Below, in pieces: positions 12,361 through 22,979 of a stretch of DNA of 64,000 bases (position 1 is the stretch's first letter; each line of letters opens with the position of its first letter). The notes beneath the pieces are model-generated. The model saw only the letters and a program-made list of their open reading frames with translations. It was not told the origin of the DNA and searched no databases. The stretch covers positions 54,222,089-54,286,088 of the forward strand of contig OX439040.1 in assembly GCA_949317995.1 (NCBI GenBank), written 5' to 3'. This DNA is from Acholoe squamosa (taxonomy: Eukaryota; Annelida; Polychaeta; Phyllodocida; Polynoidae). A program made the position numbers and the translations under genes.

Positions 12361-13787
12361 ACCAATCAGTAGGCTGTAGTAACCCATGACGTTCTATTGG
12401 AACACAAAATGGTGGCCGCCAATTTTTATCCACCTTCAGTGTTTACATATAAAAATGTGTGATCTCCATGAATAGGCATTGTCACTAGTTCTTAGTAAGC
12501 CAGGAGGTTGCCAAGGATTACTGCATTATATATTGCATACTATATGTAGTATTGCTATTGGGAACTAGGGAATATACAAGCCTTTAAGATGACTTAATGC
12601 ATGACGCCGGTATGCCCTTGGTCCTCATGTGGATGAATGCAGCCCTGTATGGCGAGCATACCTGTACATAAGGACCAAAATTATGTATCATACCACCACT
12701 ACAAGACTGATGTGAGCCTGAAATGACAGCAGGATTCACCAATGTAGTATAGTTAGTTACTGATGCATCGTAAAAACAAATAATCATGAAGCTGAAGAAC
12801 TATGCTGTCGTGAATGGGTTAACATGTTTGTTTGTTTTTATTGTTTGTTTTTTTTTCTTTTGATTTTGTATAGAAATGTATGGGCAAATCTAACTGGTTT
12901 TTGATATATCAAGAACATGGACAAACAAAAATAAGAAATGTGAAATATATGCAAAAGATGTGTCTTATAAAGCCATTACCTGTACACCAAACGATTATAT
13001 CCATGAAAAATTGTTGAAAAACTCGAGAAGAAAATTCAAAATTTCTTAAAAATTCTCAAAATAAAAAAAAAATTCTAGGGTCGGCCCTATTTCGCTAGGG
13101 TCGGTCGGGTAACTGGGAACAAACCTTTTTTTATTTGGCCTTAAGGGCCGCAGCCCTCTGGGTCTGGTGTGGTCGTGTATGAATAATTTGTGTTACCTAC
13201 CAGTGGAGCCCTGCATTATACTCTAGATTTATATAAGGGAATAATGTGTTCATTGTAGCCTGATATTCGCAGCAGCTGAAAATAGAAGTTAACTTAGTTT
13301 GTGTCTTTGCTGGTATCCTCTTCTGTAGCCACGCTTCTGACCAATTCAAGTTCATGTCCTAATTGGTCAATAAGGCTATAGGAAGCAGGGACCGTCAATA
13401 TGGCTCCCATATTGGACTATGAGACTACCAATAGCACCACCACAGTGCACCGTCCTATACCCGGAAGCCTTCCATGTCGTACGTGTATGTTGATGAATTA
13501 TACAAACTGTTCACCAGTTACTTTGTGTAGTATAGAAAGCCTGTCGCTGTTGGTGACAGATGTATAACATTGAATCGTGCACTAAGACAAACAAGGAACT
13601 GCTATGAATTATTCAAGAACAAGAACTGTATAATATCATGTATTCTATTATCATAGAAACTGCTGCAGGCTCTTCTCACTGTTTATAGCAGTGCTGTTCA
13701 ATGTCTTCATTTCTTTGTTTAACCAAGGGAACTAGCAGTCCAACACAACATGTGATGGTTGCTGCACCTGGCAGATACTATTAGTCA
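12361..13787. other. noncoding; repeat piece at 13076-13140
   Basis: No exon was recognised. At 13076-13140 the words tagggtcggccctat and tagggtcggtcgggtaac form a short repeated module followed by a T run, which resembles a retroposon 3' end. The rest shows nothing. Confidence 0.4.
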
Positions 13788-13912
13788 CTAGCTGGTCTGG
13801 AGCTGGAGCAGGGACAAGGTACCCATCATGGTAGGTCATATAAGTGGGTTTAACCTCAACCAGCAAAATTCAAAATGGCGGCTCCACTAGGCCTCCATAC
13901 TGAGTCCTATAG
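13788..13912 (+). repeat. Dispersed repeat family A, copy 1
   Basis: It contains gggacaaggtacccatcatg, then aacctcaaccagcaaaatt, then aatggcggctccactaggcc. The same series of words occurs inverted at 14875-15083 and direct at 29604-29795 inside a slo intron. Confidence 0.75.
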
Positions 13913-14874
13913 TATCTTCTCTGGGCACAACACAGAATCCATCTTGAGTCCATAATCATGGGATTCAGGAGCATGTCATGCTAGTGGCGATGCCTGATGT
14001 ACCTTATTTTAGCATGCTCTCCTAGAACGTTTACCCACTAGAACAGACCTTTGCATCATCCTGGTCCTCCCTGGAGAGTCTAGGGCGCCTATGTTGGTCA
14101 GCCTGATGGACTATGCTCCTGGTCGTGAGGGTTGTGTTTGCAGAGGTGACGGTTACTGACACTCCCAATCCCCACCTATCCAGCCCCTTCCACAGACCAC
14201 AGAAGGTACTGGAAACCAAAGGGTACCACTGTCATGACTGTCCCTAATCTCCAGAGGATAGGATAGGTTACAGTGTATGGGGAGATTAACATTTCAGCCT
14301 CAAGATGTTATTAGAAATCCCCTACACCTCTTAATCTATTATGGGGTACTTTACATGAGGGAAGGATTAGGTGACATAACACAAAGTGTTCTCAAATGCG
14401 ACATGGGACACAATGGGCTTTTAGTCACAACAAGATTTTTTTATATTAGACAATCAAGAAGGATCTCCAATTCAATGACCCATCTTCCAACTATCCTGCT
14501 CCTAGCCTAGCCCCGATCTGGGGAAAGTGCTATGGTTTCATGTGTATGTTACAAGCTACAATGCTGTGCTAGAAGCCTTTGATTCCTTTCACTCATCACT
14601 CACTCTCGTTCCCTCTTGTTATCCAGCCATACATGAAATATTGGGAGATCTCTTCCATAGTATTTAGACAAGAGCTGAGTGCAGGGGATGGATGAAAGAA
14701 ACAAAGGGTGGGAATGGTGGGTGCAGACAATAGGTTATAGATCTATATGTAGGAAAGGTCGATGCTAGTCTGAGATATCCTGGTGAAAAAAATGTCTATA
14801 GCACTCTACCTTCCTATGTGTACTTAGGGCTGCCATATTGTCCCTTATACAACTGTATTGAAGTAAGGTGGGCG
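13913..14874. other. noncoding, nothing recognised
   Basis: No exon, RNA gene or structured repeat was seen between the two copies of repeat family A. Confidence 0.4.
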
Positions 14875-15083
14875 CTCTCTAGACCAATCATAACTCCTAG
14901 CAGGGCTTAGTATGGACGTCCTTTGTGTCCACCATTTTGAATTTCGCTGGTTGAGGTAAACCCCACTGATAAGACATACAGTGATGGGTACCTTGTCCCT
15001 GGTTAACACCCACTTCCAGGGACATGCTGATTCCATCCTATCAGCTCTTATCAGTGCATGTCGCCAGGAACCAGCTCCAGTCC
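14875..15083 (-). repeat. Dispersed repeat family A, copy 2 (inverted)
   Basis: Read on the minus strand it gives ggagctggttcctggcgaca, aagtgggtgttaaccaggga, caaggtacccatcac and cctcaaccagcgaaattc, in the same order as the other copies. It abuts a short perfect inverted repeat (ccgcttacacccaatatggg and continuing) at 15084-15112. Confidence 0.72.
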
Positions 15084-15139
15084 CGCTTACACCCAATATG
15101 GGTGTAAGCGGGATTGGAGCTCAGGTTGGGTGCTTATGG

Positions 15140-15430
15140 GGCCGCCATTGCTTTATCTGAGTCCTGGCGAGATAAGCACTGATAACAGCCTGCATGATGG
15201 GTACCAGGTGTTACATAATGTACCCAAAAAATTCTGCAGTGAATGGAGGGAGGGATCTCATTGGTTAATAATGTATCCTGGGTCAGCCGGGATCTATTAT
15301 TAACCAATCAGATAATCCTCTGCATTCACTGCAGATTATTTTGGGTACATTATGTAACACCTGGTACCCATTGTGTTGGTTGTTATCAGTGCTTATCTCG
15401 CCAGGTGCCAGATCAAGCAATGGTGGACTC
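15140..15430. repeat. Large imperfect palindrome (foldback)
   Basis: The left arm (about 15140-15272) and right arm (about 15294-15430) are reverse complements. Shared blocks include ctggcgagataagcactgat, gggtaccaggtgttacataa and tctgcagtgaat. The centre is cctgggtcagccgggat. The outer arms share words with repeat family A, so the family seems to have been built into a hairpin. Confidence 0.8.
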
Positions 15431-16327
15431 ACTAGGCCTCCATCGTGAGCCCTGTACGTATTGATCGAACACATCGAATAAATTGCTAGTGAAAAACAAA
15501 TGGCGGACACACATGTACAGAGCAGCCAATACCCTCCACCCAGTCACCATTTGTAAGTCACTTTCTGAGTGTCTCTGCCTATAGAGGTGCGGTCAGAGTG
15601 TTACACCACTATAAAGTCTGTCACCAGAATAGGAGTACACTCATACATATGTCATATGTAAGCAGCTTATCTGTGAGCACAGGGGTGGAAATGAGTTGAA
15701 GAGTGCATCGATTTGCCATCTTCCTATACCTGTTGTACGTCGATGCCCCCTGAATGGCATCAGCCATGAGGAACGAAGCCCATTGTAGCAAAGGACGGAA
15801 CCCCTTGGATTCATTGCGTTGCGTACTAATCAAGCTATTTCCATACCCCTTAAGATGATATGAATTTTTTTTCTGTAACTTACTTTAGATAAGTAATAAT
15901 GCAACTTTGAACAGTGGGGGCGAGATTCTCAGAAAACCATAATGTATGTCTCTAAGTGGCCTCCTTGACCCGATGGTAAAGGTCTAGGTCTCTTCTGACT
16001 ATTTCAACAGTGAACGCAGCCTAATGGTTGCTATCAGATAGGCCTCTTGTAAATGGCCGATGTCAGACTCCACTCATGACAAAGAGCCCCATTTGTAGAG
16101 CAAGCCGATTGGCTGCTGGCTCTCAACCATACTGACAAGCTAACCTCCATAGAATCCAACATATTACAACATGGATAACTCTGACAAATTTACCTTTAAT
16201 TCAAATTTTCACTAGAAGAAATCCACTTTTCCTCTAATGGGATAATTTAGGGAGAAAGTTCCCATTACTTTAATGACACCTTATTATATATGGGTTCTTG
16301 CACTTTTGCATGCTCTTAGTCACAAAA

Positions 16328-16440
16328 GGTCACATCCCAGGTAGCAAGGATACATTGGGCCAACGTCGACTTATATTGGGCCAATGTCGGCTTATATTGG
16401 GCCAAGCATGGACAAGCATGGTCCAATGCTCGATTGCTGA
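16328..16440 (+). repeat. Dispersed repeat with ATTGGGCCAAYGTCGRCTTAT words, copy 2
   Basis: The sequence is as at 6666-6765 but with the unit ttatattgggccaa(t)gtcg repeated twice in tandem. Confidence 0.7.
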
Positions 16441-16514
16441 TTGGGATACAAGGTGATATTTATGTAGATGTGTGAGTCTGCCTTTGAACGTCACAATATC
16501 TCATGCTTGGTACG

Positions 16515-16985
16515 GAAGCCGTGGAGGGCCACATTGAAAAAATTTAACTTAAACTTTTTTTATCTCCAATATGGAATAAATATCAAATGGAACATAAAAA
16601 AAACTACTGTCAAACATGAAAATTCACCTGTCAACTTTCAAAGTAGATAAAAATATCTGCTGTCAATATGATATTTCCCCTGTCAAGTTGACAGATGACA
16701 GCAGATTTTTTTCTAACTTGACAGTTGACGGTGGAAAATCATATTTTCTTATCAGGTGTCAACATGATTTTTCTGCTGTCAACTGTCCAGTTGATGGCAG
16801 ATTTTTTTAACTTGACAGTTGACAGGGGAAAAATTTCATGTTGACAGCAATTTTCTTTTTTAAGTTGACAGGGTTAATTATCATGTTTGACAGCAATCTT
16901 TTTTAAACTTCATCTTGGCAGTTGTGAAAAAATCATGCTGATTTTGAAGTGCACGTTTTTTGTTGTGTGGCCCTTAACGGCTTCT
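16515..16985. mobile_element. Foldback element with TTGACA/TGTCAA subrepeats
   Basis: The outer ends are inverted repeats: gaagccgtggagggccaca at 16515 against tgtggcccttaacggcttc ending at 16985 (two mismatches), each followed inward by A/T runs. The interior (about 16605-16915) holds a dense array of cttgacagttgacag and ctgtcaacttg units in both orientations, separated by ATTTTTT or TGATTTTT. There is no transposase ORF. It resembles foldback transposons with subrepeated arms. Confidence 0.72.
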
Positions 16986-17399
16986 ATTTGGAGAATGTAC
17001 ACCAAGGTTAGATAAGGGTGCCCCTTAGTGCTCCAGCTAATAACTCTGAACAAGGCTAGCGCCCAGGTCACATTTGTATTCACAGAGTCGGTGATATGGC
17101 GGCACCTGTCTATTGATGTAGAGGAGATAGGTAGCAATGGTGCATGAATATTGATAAAGTAATTCATCAAACCTATTATAGGCATCACGGCAGAAGAAAG
17201 GTACTTCCACTGTCCACACCCCTCCAGCAAAAGAAAGCACGAGAGCAATCTCAATCTCCTCATCGGGGTATCTTGACAATTCATGATTCACTGAAAACTC
17301 AAGTTGGCAATGCCATATCGTCGACCTCATGTTGCCTTTGTGATGAATCAGTTTGTCACAGTGAAGGACGGTCATGCACTGAAAACATGGAAGATCCGA

Positions 17400-17565
17400 A
17401 ACTAGTCAGCGGTGACCACTTTAGGTCCTCAAGTTGACGATACCTAAAACTACAACTTTAGGTAGTCAAAATGACGACTTTAGGTCATCATCCTGACGAC
17501 CTGAGTCGCCAATCTGACGACTCTGTATTGTCAGTATTGTCATCCTGACTATTGTCTTTATAAAA
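17400..17565. repeat. Short-unit repeat with GACGAC/TTTAGGT words
   Basis: The words actttaggtcctcaagttga, ctttaggtagtcaaaatgac, ctttaggtcatcatcctgac and cgacctgagtcgccaatctg follow each other with a spacing of about 22-27 bp. Each is partly self-complementary. No coding sequence is recognised. Confidence 0.5.
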
Positions 17566-18221
17566 CATTGTACATTTCATTCCAACCAATCAAGTACCCA
17601 ATCAAGGTATTTTTGACCAATTAATGATACTTGACTGGTTTACAGCAATGGTGACCTTGCTCAACCATGCACTGTATTCCTATAATGCACTCAAGGTCAC
17701 TTCTATCGTGCAGCAGAGTACTGCCAGCCGTTTTATAATACGCAATGTTAATTGAATTATAGAAATAATCCCCTGGAGGAGGATTGGAAATCCAATAGCT
17801 GACGTTTCAAGAAGCCCTTTCTCTCCTACACTTATAATCCTCTATGACATATTTCTTTTCATATAAAGAAAGTTAATCACCACCTATCTGGGCCATATTA
17901 CGTGCAGAATTTACCGAATTCCACACGAGGAGGAGAGATAAAGACGAGCCCTTTCACTGCAGTAGACACCGGCCATTCACCATACTGCAGTGTACATATA
18001 TCAGTGTTTGGGCTGTTGCTAGGGGGAATATTGAACCCTTTACGCAATCAGCTGATGGTTTTTTACCCATGCAGCACCTGAACAACGCAGTTACAGCCAG
18101 TGCAATATTTAGCCAAAACATGAATTCATTGTTTAGGTTAAGGAAAAGCTTTTTGTTTAGTCGGCTGATAGTTGTTTTAAGGTGGCTGGCGGGGATAGGT
18201 TAAGAGTAATTAGATTTTCAC
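17566..18221. other. noncoding, nothing recognised
   Basis: No exon or structured element was seen. It is AT-rich with scattered short ORFs only. Confidence 0.4.
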
Positions 18222-18516
18222 TACCGTAATCTCCCGCGTATAAGGCGCGTCTTATACGGGGGGTTTTATTTCTCATTGGATCCACAAGGGGGACACCAAG
18301 ACCTTTCTTTTGATATGTTACACTCCCATATAAGCTCATTTGCTGCATTTGGGGTCCAGGAGGGTCACGGGGGTCCAAAGAGCACATAGCTTTTTGAATT
18401 TTGAAAATCCATTCATTAGAACAAAAGTTATGAATTTTTTATTTTTTTGACCATATTCTGAAACTCTGGGTGCGCCTTATACGCGGGATGCGCCTTATAC
18501 GCGGGAGATTACGGTA
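18222..18516. mobile_element. MITE with 25-bp perfect terminal inverted repeats
   Basis: The element starts ccgtaatctcccgcgtataa and ends with the exact reverse complement over at least 25 bp. TA flanks both ends (18222-18223 and 18515-18516). The right end carries a tandem duplicate of gcgccttatacgcggga. No ORF encodes a transposase, so it would need one in trans. Its CpG-rich ends contrast with an AT-rich middle. Confidence 0.85.
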
Positions 18517-18862
18517 TATTCTCACCAGAGTTCCAAAATGATATGTACTTTTCATATATGCAAAAAAAAATATGGGGGTCCCATGTTTATTTTTGAGATA
18601 CAGAAGATTCAACCCTATATAGGATTATAGAGTGATTTGTCACATAAATCCCCAGATTCATATCCAAAAGTAATTAAATCTTTTCATAACTTCTTTAGCA
18701 CTTAGTTATGCATGTTATGCATATCTCTGCACTAAATACAATATTGACATATGGTCCCATGCATATTTCCTATGTTTTAGATGATTGAAATAACAAATGT
18801 AAGGAAATGGCTAGTTTAGTGATAGGTAGATTATGTAGCCTCTTCTAGTTAGTCACATACAG

Positions 18863-18930
18863 CAGTCCCCCATGGCTCATGTGTAGGGCTTCTGCCTTAC
18901 TCTCAGGAGATCCAGGGTTCAAATCCAAGC
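18863..18930 (+). repeat. tRNA-derived SINE head
   Basis: catggctcatgtgtaggg resembles a pol III A box and gggttcaaatcc is a good B box, about 45 bp apart. The cloverleaf does not fold properly, so this is not a working tRNA gene. Confidence 0.5.
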
Positions 18931-20184
18931 TAAACCTTCCTGTATTTTGCTCAATTCGTTTATCCATGGTGCCAATGGGAAAAGGAGATCCCTGGTGTCA
19001 GAATTCTGAACTACCTATCCCTGCCAGCCACCTTAAGAAAAAGTCGTGCAGTTTATGCATGGTACTACCATAAAACAGGTACTAATTCAGATGCTGAATG
19101 GTTCACACTAGAAGGGATATATTTCTCTTTGCATATTGGACTTGTTCACACCTTAAGTCAAAGGTGCTACAATGATGTCAGTATTAATGTGTTCTGCAAA
19201 AGTATAGGAGAAAAACGAATAGAGAGATTGCTTAGAAGATAACAGGGCCTGAGATGGGAATTGACCCTATTTTACTCGGCATCTCAATCCCCCCCCCCCC
19301 AAAAAAAAAAAAAAAAAAAAAAAAAAAAGGAAACGCATATGCAACTGCAGTTTCATTGACGGTTTTTAAAACGAGGGAGGACACAGTTCTTTTTGAGAAC
19401 CTGATTGAGATTTTCTAGTCTAGTTTGTATCACATTTCAGGAAGTTTGAAGTATTCACAATATGCGGTCAAAATCCAATGTAAGCAACGTGTCCAGACCA
19501 GGTTAGATGGCACCGTCGTGTGAATAGATGGCTAGCTTGGCAGATGCTTGTACTATATTCAGGATATACCAAGGCCAATGGTTCAGGATTCCACTATACA
19601 TCACTCTCTATGACCAGACCCTTTCAGATTATACCTGTGGCAAACAATGCAATTGGACATTAGCCTCAAATCTATCAAGACACACCTATGACCACAAAGG
19701 CAGCATCAACTATTCAGCAACCCAGCCGCTCAGTTGTTCAGAGTGGGTTCCTGATCGTATAACAGCAAAATACAATTAATAGAGTCGTAGCGGGACCTGT
19801 ATGGACTGATATGCAGATTATCATATCAGTCATAGCAAGAATTATCCTCTTTAGCAAATATACCTTTTTCTGATTTGATAATGTCCCGTTGCATTCCCTT
19901 CAAAATGGAAAGTTCGTTTATGAGTTCGAGCAATTTCAATACGATTTGTTGAGGTCGCATTGGAACAGCTCTGCTTTTATTGTGAAGCATAAAAGCGAGT
20001 CAGCAACCTCCCAGTAAAGGTTAATAATCGTGGTTTTGGAAATCTAAAACAAATGAATTATTTGTGAGAAGTATTGAGTGCGCCAACAGTAGCACGAGGT
20101 AATTAAGTCAGCATTTGCGGAGACATGCTCTGCTTTCCAGCCAGTAGCTTCCTCCCTTGTTCCACACTAATATTTAATTGACAG

Positions 20185-20186
<2 letters not shown>
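18931..20186. other. noncoding; C12-A28 run at 19289-19328
   Basis: No exon was recognised. The 12-base C run followed by a 28-base A run at 19289-19328 may be a retroposon tail or a microsatellite. Confidence 0.45.

Positions 20187-20250
<64 letters not shown>
20187..20250. repeat. (TA)n microsatellite
   Basis: This is an uninterrupted TA dinucleotide repeat of about 64 bases. The isoleucine-tyrosine ORF that crosses it is an artefact. Confidence 0.95.
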
Positions 20251-20252
<2 letters not shown>

Positions 20253-20571
20253 TCCATCTGAGAGAAGTCCAGTCCAGGGCTTCAGCTTTGACAACCTTAC
20301 AAGATCAACATGGCTCAACATGTACCAGTTGTAAACAAACCCTGATCCCAGATTACCGTGATCCTTTAGCTATGAGCCTCCTCTTATCGGGTCTACAGAC
20401 CCGACTCCCAATTTCCCTCCTGCCGAGGTTTAAGTTGGGAAGTGGATAGGCATTATATCACTAATGCTCGGCCCCATTACTGTATTACTACCGGTTCTAT
20501 TGTCACTGTAATTGGTGCTACTACTATCACTACTTATTACACGACTTTTGTGATTGTGGGTGCTTTCTCTG

Positions 20572-20736
20572 CATGGGCGTGGAAAACAGGGGGGACCTGT
20601 CCCCCAGGTCCCCCCCCCCACTTTTGGCCAACTCCTCAAAAGGTCAAAACTAAAAGGTCAAGCAAAGGGAGGTCAATAATTGCAGAAAACCCCCCTGGTC
20701 CCACCCACTCTGAAACTGCTTCCCACGCCCCTGTTC
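20572..20736 (+). repeat. Dispersed repeat family B, copy 1
   Basis: It contains cttttggccaactcctcaaa, then aggtcaaaactaaaaggtca, and ends tgcttcccacgcccctgttc. The whole segment recurs as its reverse complement at 22816-22979. Confidence 0.8.
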
Positions 20737-22460
20737 TGGATATTCGAGATATTCCTGCATATTTTGCACTGTAATGTGAACAGATGCAAGGTGGATATCA
20801 GCACGACTTGGGGTGGATATCAGCACGGTTTGAGACATTTCATGTGTCATATGTCACATGTTAAAACCTATGAGAATTTCATCCCCACAGGTAGGGGTCA
20901 AACCCATACATTACTGATCCAAATGCCGCCCCCCTTTGCATTGCGCCTCAGGGACTGACGAGAAATGGTTGGTTAGAAGCAGGTCTGTAAAAGTCAATGA
21001 TATGATACAAAGCCCGGGGAGTATACATTAAAAGTGTGAAAATATCCTGCAGTCTGGGTTGTGCCCCCACTAGCTTTGCCGCTGCTGCTTTCGCAGTGCA
21101 AGCTGTGAAACCTTGTGTTAAACACACACTATGGCAGGCTTCGAGTCCCACGAAAATGAATTGGCAAGGGGAAATGGGAGGGGGTCTGTCAATAGAATGA
21201 CAGTTTACAATCAGGGGGATTTCGACAGCTTTTTGACAATAGCAATGAGATTCATAGATTAACTCCAGGACTGTGGAATGCCTAAATATCATCACCAAAG
21301 AGCTGCTCTAAGATTGAAGAGGGCATACAATACAGTCAGTGCCCCCCACGGGCTCCTCTTTGACCAAGATCTCCTCTCTCTTGTTGTCAGTAGACACACC
21401 CACTCCTCACACAAAACCACGCCTGTGTCCACACATACATTGACACATTATACCCCCTCCTCCTGCCATCCTCCAGGGGATTTGCTCTTGCCTATGGGTC
21501 GAATCCGACTACAGTGCCTCCCGGTGGCAAGGACTGTGTAAAACAAAAAAGGGGACAAGGAAGGAATAAGAAATAGAGGAGAGAGAAGAAGGGGAAGATA
21601 CAGGGAAATTGAGATTAATAGAAAAGTAAGTGTATTGACTGAGGGGTATCTTCTTGATCTCGCTAGAGAGATACAGGGAGTGAACAGAGACAGAGAAAGA
21701 GACAGAAATAATTCCTGCCCAAACTCTGGTTGTCACAACCCCATTTACCTCCTCACCTTACCAAGCACTAAACCACAGAAGCCCGTTTACGACCGACAGC
21801 AAAGACCCATACTTCGGCACTTGAACCCTCGACTTCTGTGCTACGTTTTTTAGGAAATTATCACTTCGTGTACTGGTAATGAAATGGACATGGATAACTT
21901 CATATTTTGTGTAGCATTTCACCTAGGAAGATCAGGCAGGTATCCAGATGTAGAGGCCTTTTTGGCAAGATGATAGAACCTGGTTGAATGAGATAACACA
22001 GATGTTATACCATATGCCATACCTAACCTGCACCTGGGAGATACCATATACCATGTCATGTTCTTACGATTACAAACTACAGAGCTGTCAGGCAAGTGTT
22101 ATAAAAATGTCAGCCCAAATATCCCTCCTTCTAAAGGGAAGGCTTTAAGGGCCCTCCTCTAAAGGACTATCACTATTAAGAGAGTAATGTATGGGCTAAC
22201 AGGCACCGAATTCCTTGTATGGTAGGATATCAAAATGAGTGGGTGCAGCCTACCAATACACAATCATTACACACACCTTACGTCCAGCAGCTTTACCATG
22301 CCTGTCGCTGTTATGGGAGAGGCAGCCCCGGCCACTGTCGTGTCTATAATTACAATGCTGTTCACACCTTGCGCATGTGAGAATTGCTGGGGTCGCTCCT
22401 AACCAAGCCCAACCTATGACATTATATATTATACAGGCAAACACACACACTTTCTCGTCA

Positions 22461-22535
22461 GTCCCTGTGGCGCAATGCATAGGGAGTTGGATTTGGAATC
22501 AGTAGAGTGCAGGTTCGACCCCTACCTCTGGCAAT
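22461..22535 (+). repeat. tRNA-Arg-derived SINE or tRNA pseudogene
   Basis: gtccctgtggcgcaatgcat matches the 5' half of eukaryotic tRNA-Arg (GTCTCTGTGGCGCAATGGA), with a B box ggttcgacccc at the expected distance. The T stem and acceptor stem are mismatched, so it is not a functional tRNA. Confidence 0.6.
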
Positions 22536-22815
22536 ATCAGCACACCTTACAAAAGTCATGATGCATGCATCATGTTGTGCAATATCGACAGGTATCAGAA
22601 TGGGAATATCCAGAAAAAGCACCCAAAATCATAGAAGTGTTGTAATAACATAACATATAAGCGACCATATTTTCTGATATTCCAATTATTGTCCATCAGC
22701 ACCTATGCCCATCTTCAGGTGGAGGTTGACAGGTGTAATCAGAACGGGGTGGGGCTATATGAGGAGAAGGTATCAAAGAGCTAGTAGCAACAAAGAGGCT
22801 GCACAAATGCCTCCT

Positions 22816-22979
22816 GAACAGGGGCATGGAAAGCAGTTTCAGAGTGGGTGGGACCAGGGGGTTTCTGCAATTTTTGACCTCCCTTTGCTTGACCCTTTAG
22901 TTTTGACCTTTTGAGGAGTTGGCCAAAAGTGGGGAGGGGGGGCATGTCCCCCCTGTCCCCCCTGCTTTCAACACCCATG
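22816..22979 (-). repeat. Dispersed repeat family B, copy 2 (inverted)
   Basis: This is the reverse complement of 20572-20736: gaacaggggcatggaaagca, then ttgaccttttgaggagttgg, to acacccatg. The two copies are about 2 kb apart and face each other around the tRNA-Arg-like sequence. Confidence 0.8.

Noticed and set aside
20103..20321. Minus-strand open frame crossing 20187-20250
   Set aside because: Half of it is the TA repeat; there is no coding evidence.
21060..21150. tRNA-like B box (ggcttcgagtccca)
   Set aside because: Only the B box matches; no matching A box upstream.
22461..22535. Functional tRNA-Arg gene
   Set aside because: The A-box half matches tRNA-Arg but the T stem and acceptor stem do not pair, so it is a SINE head or pseudogene.
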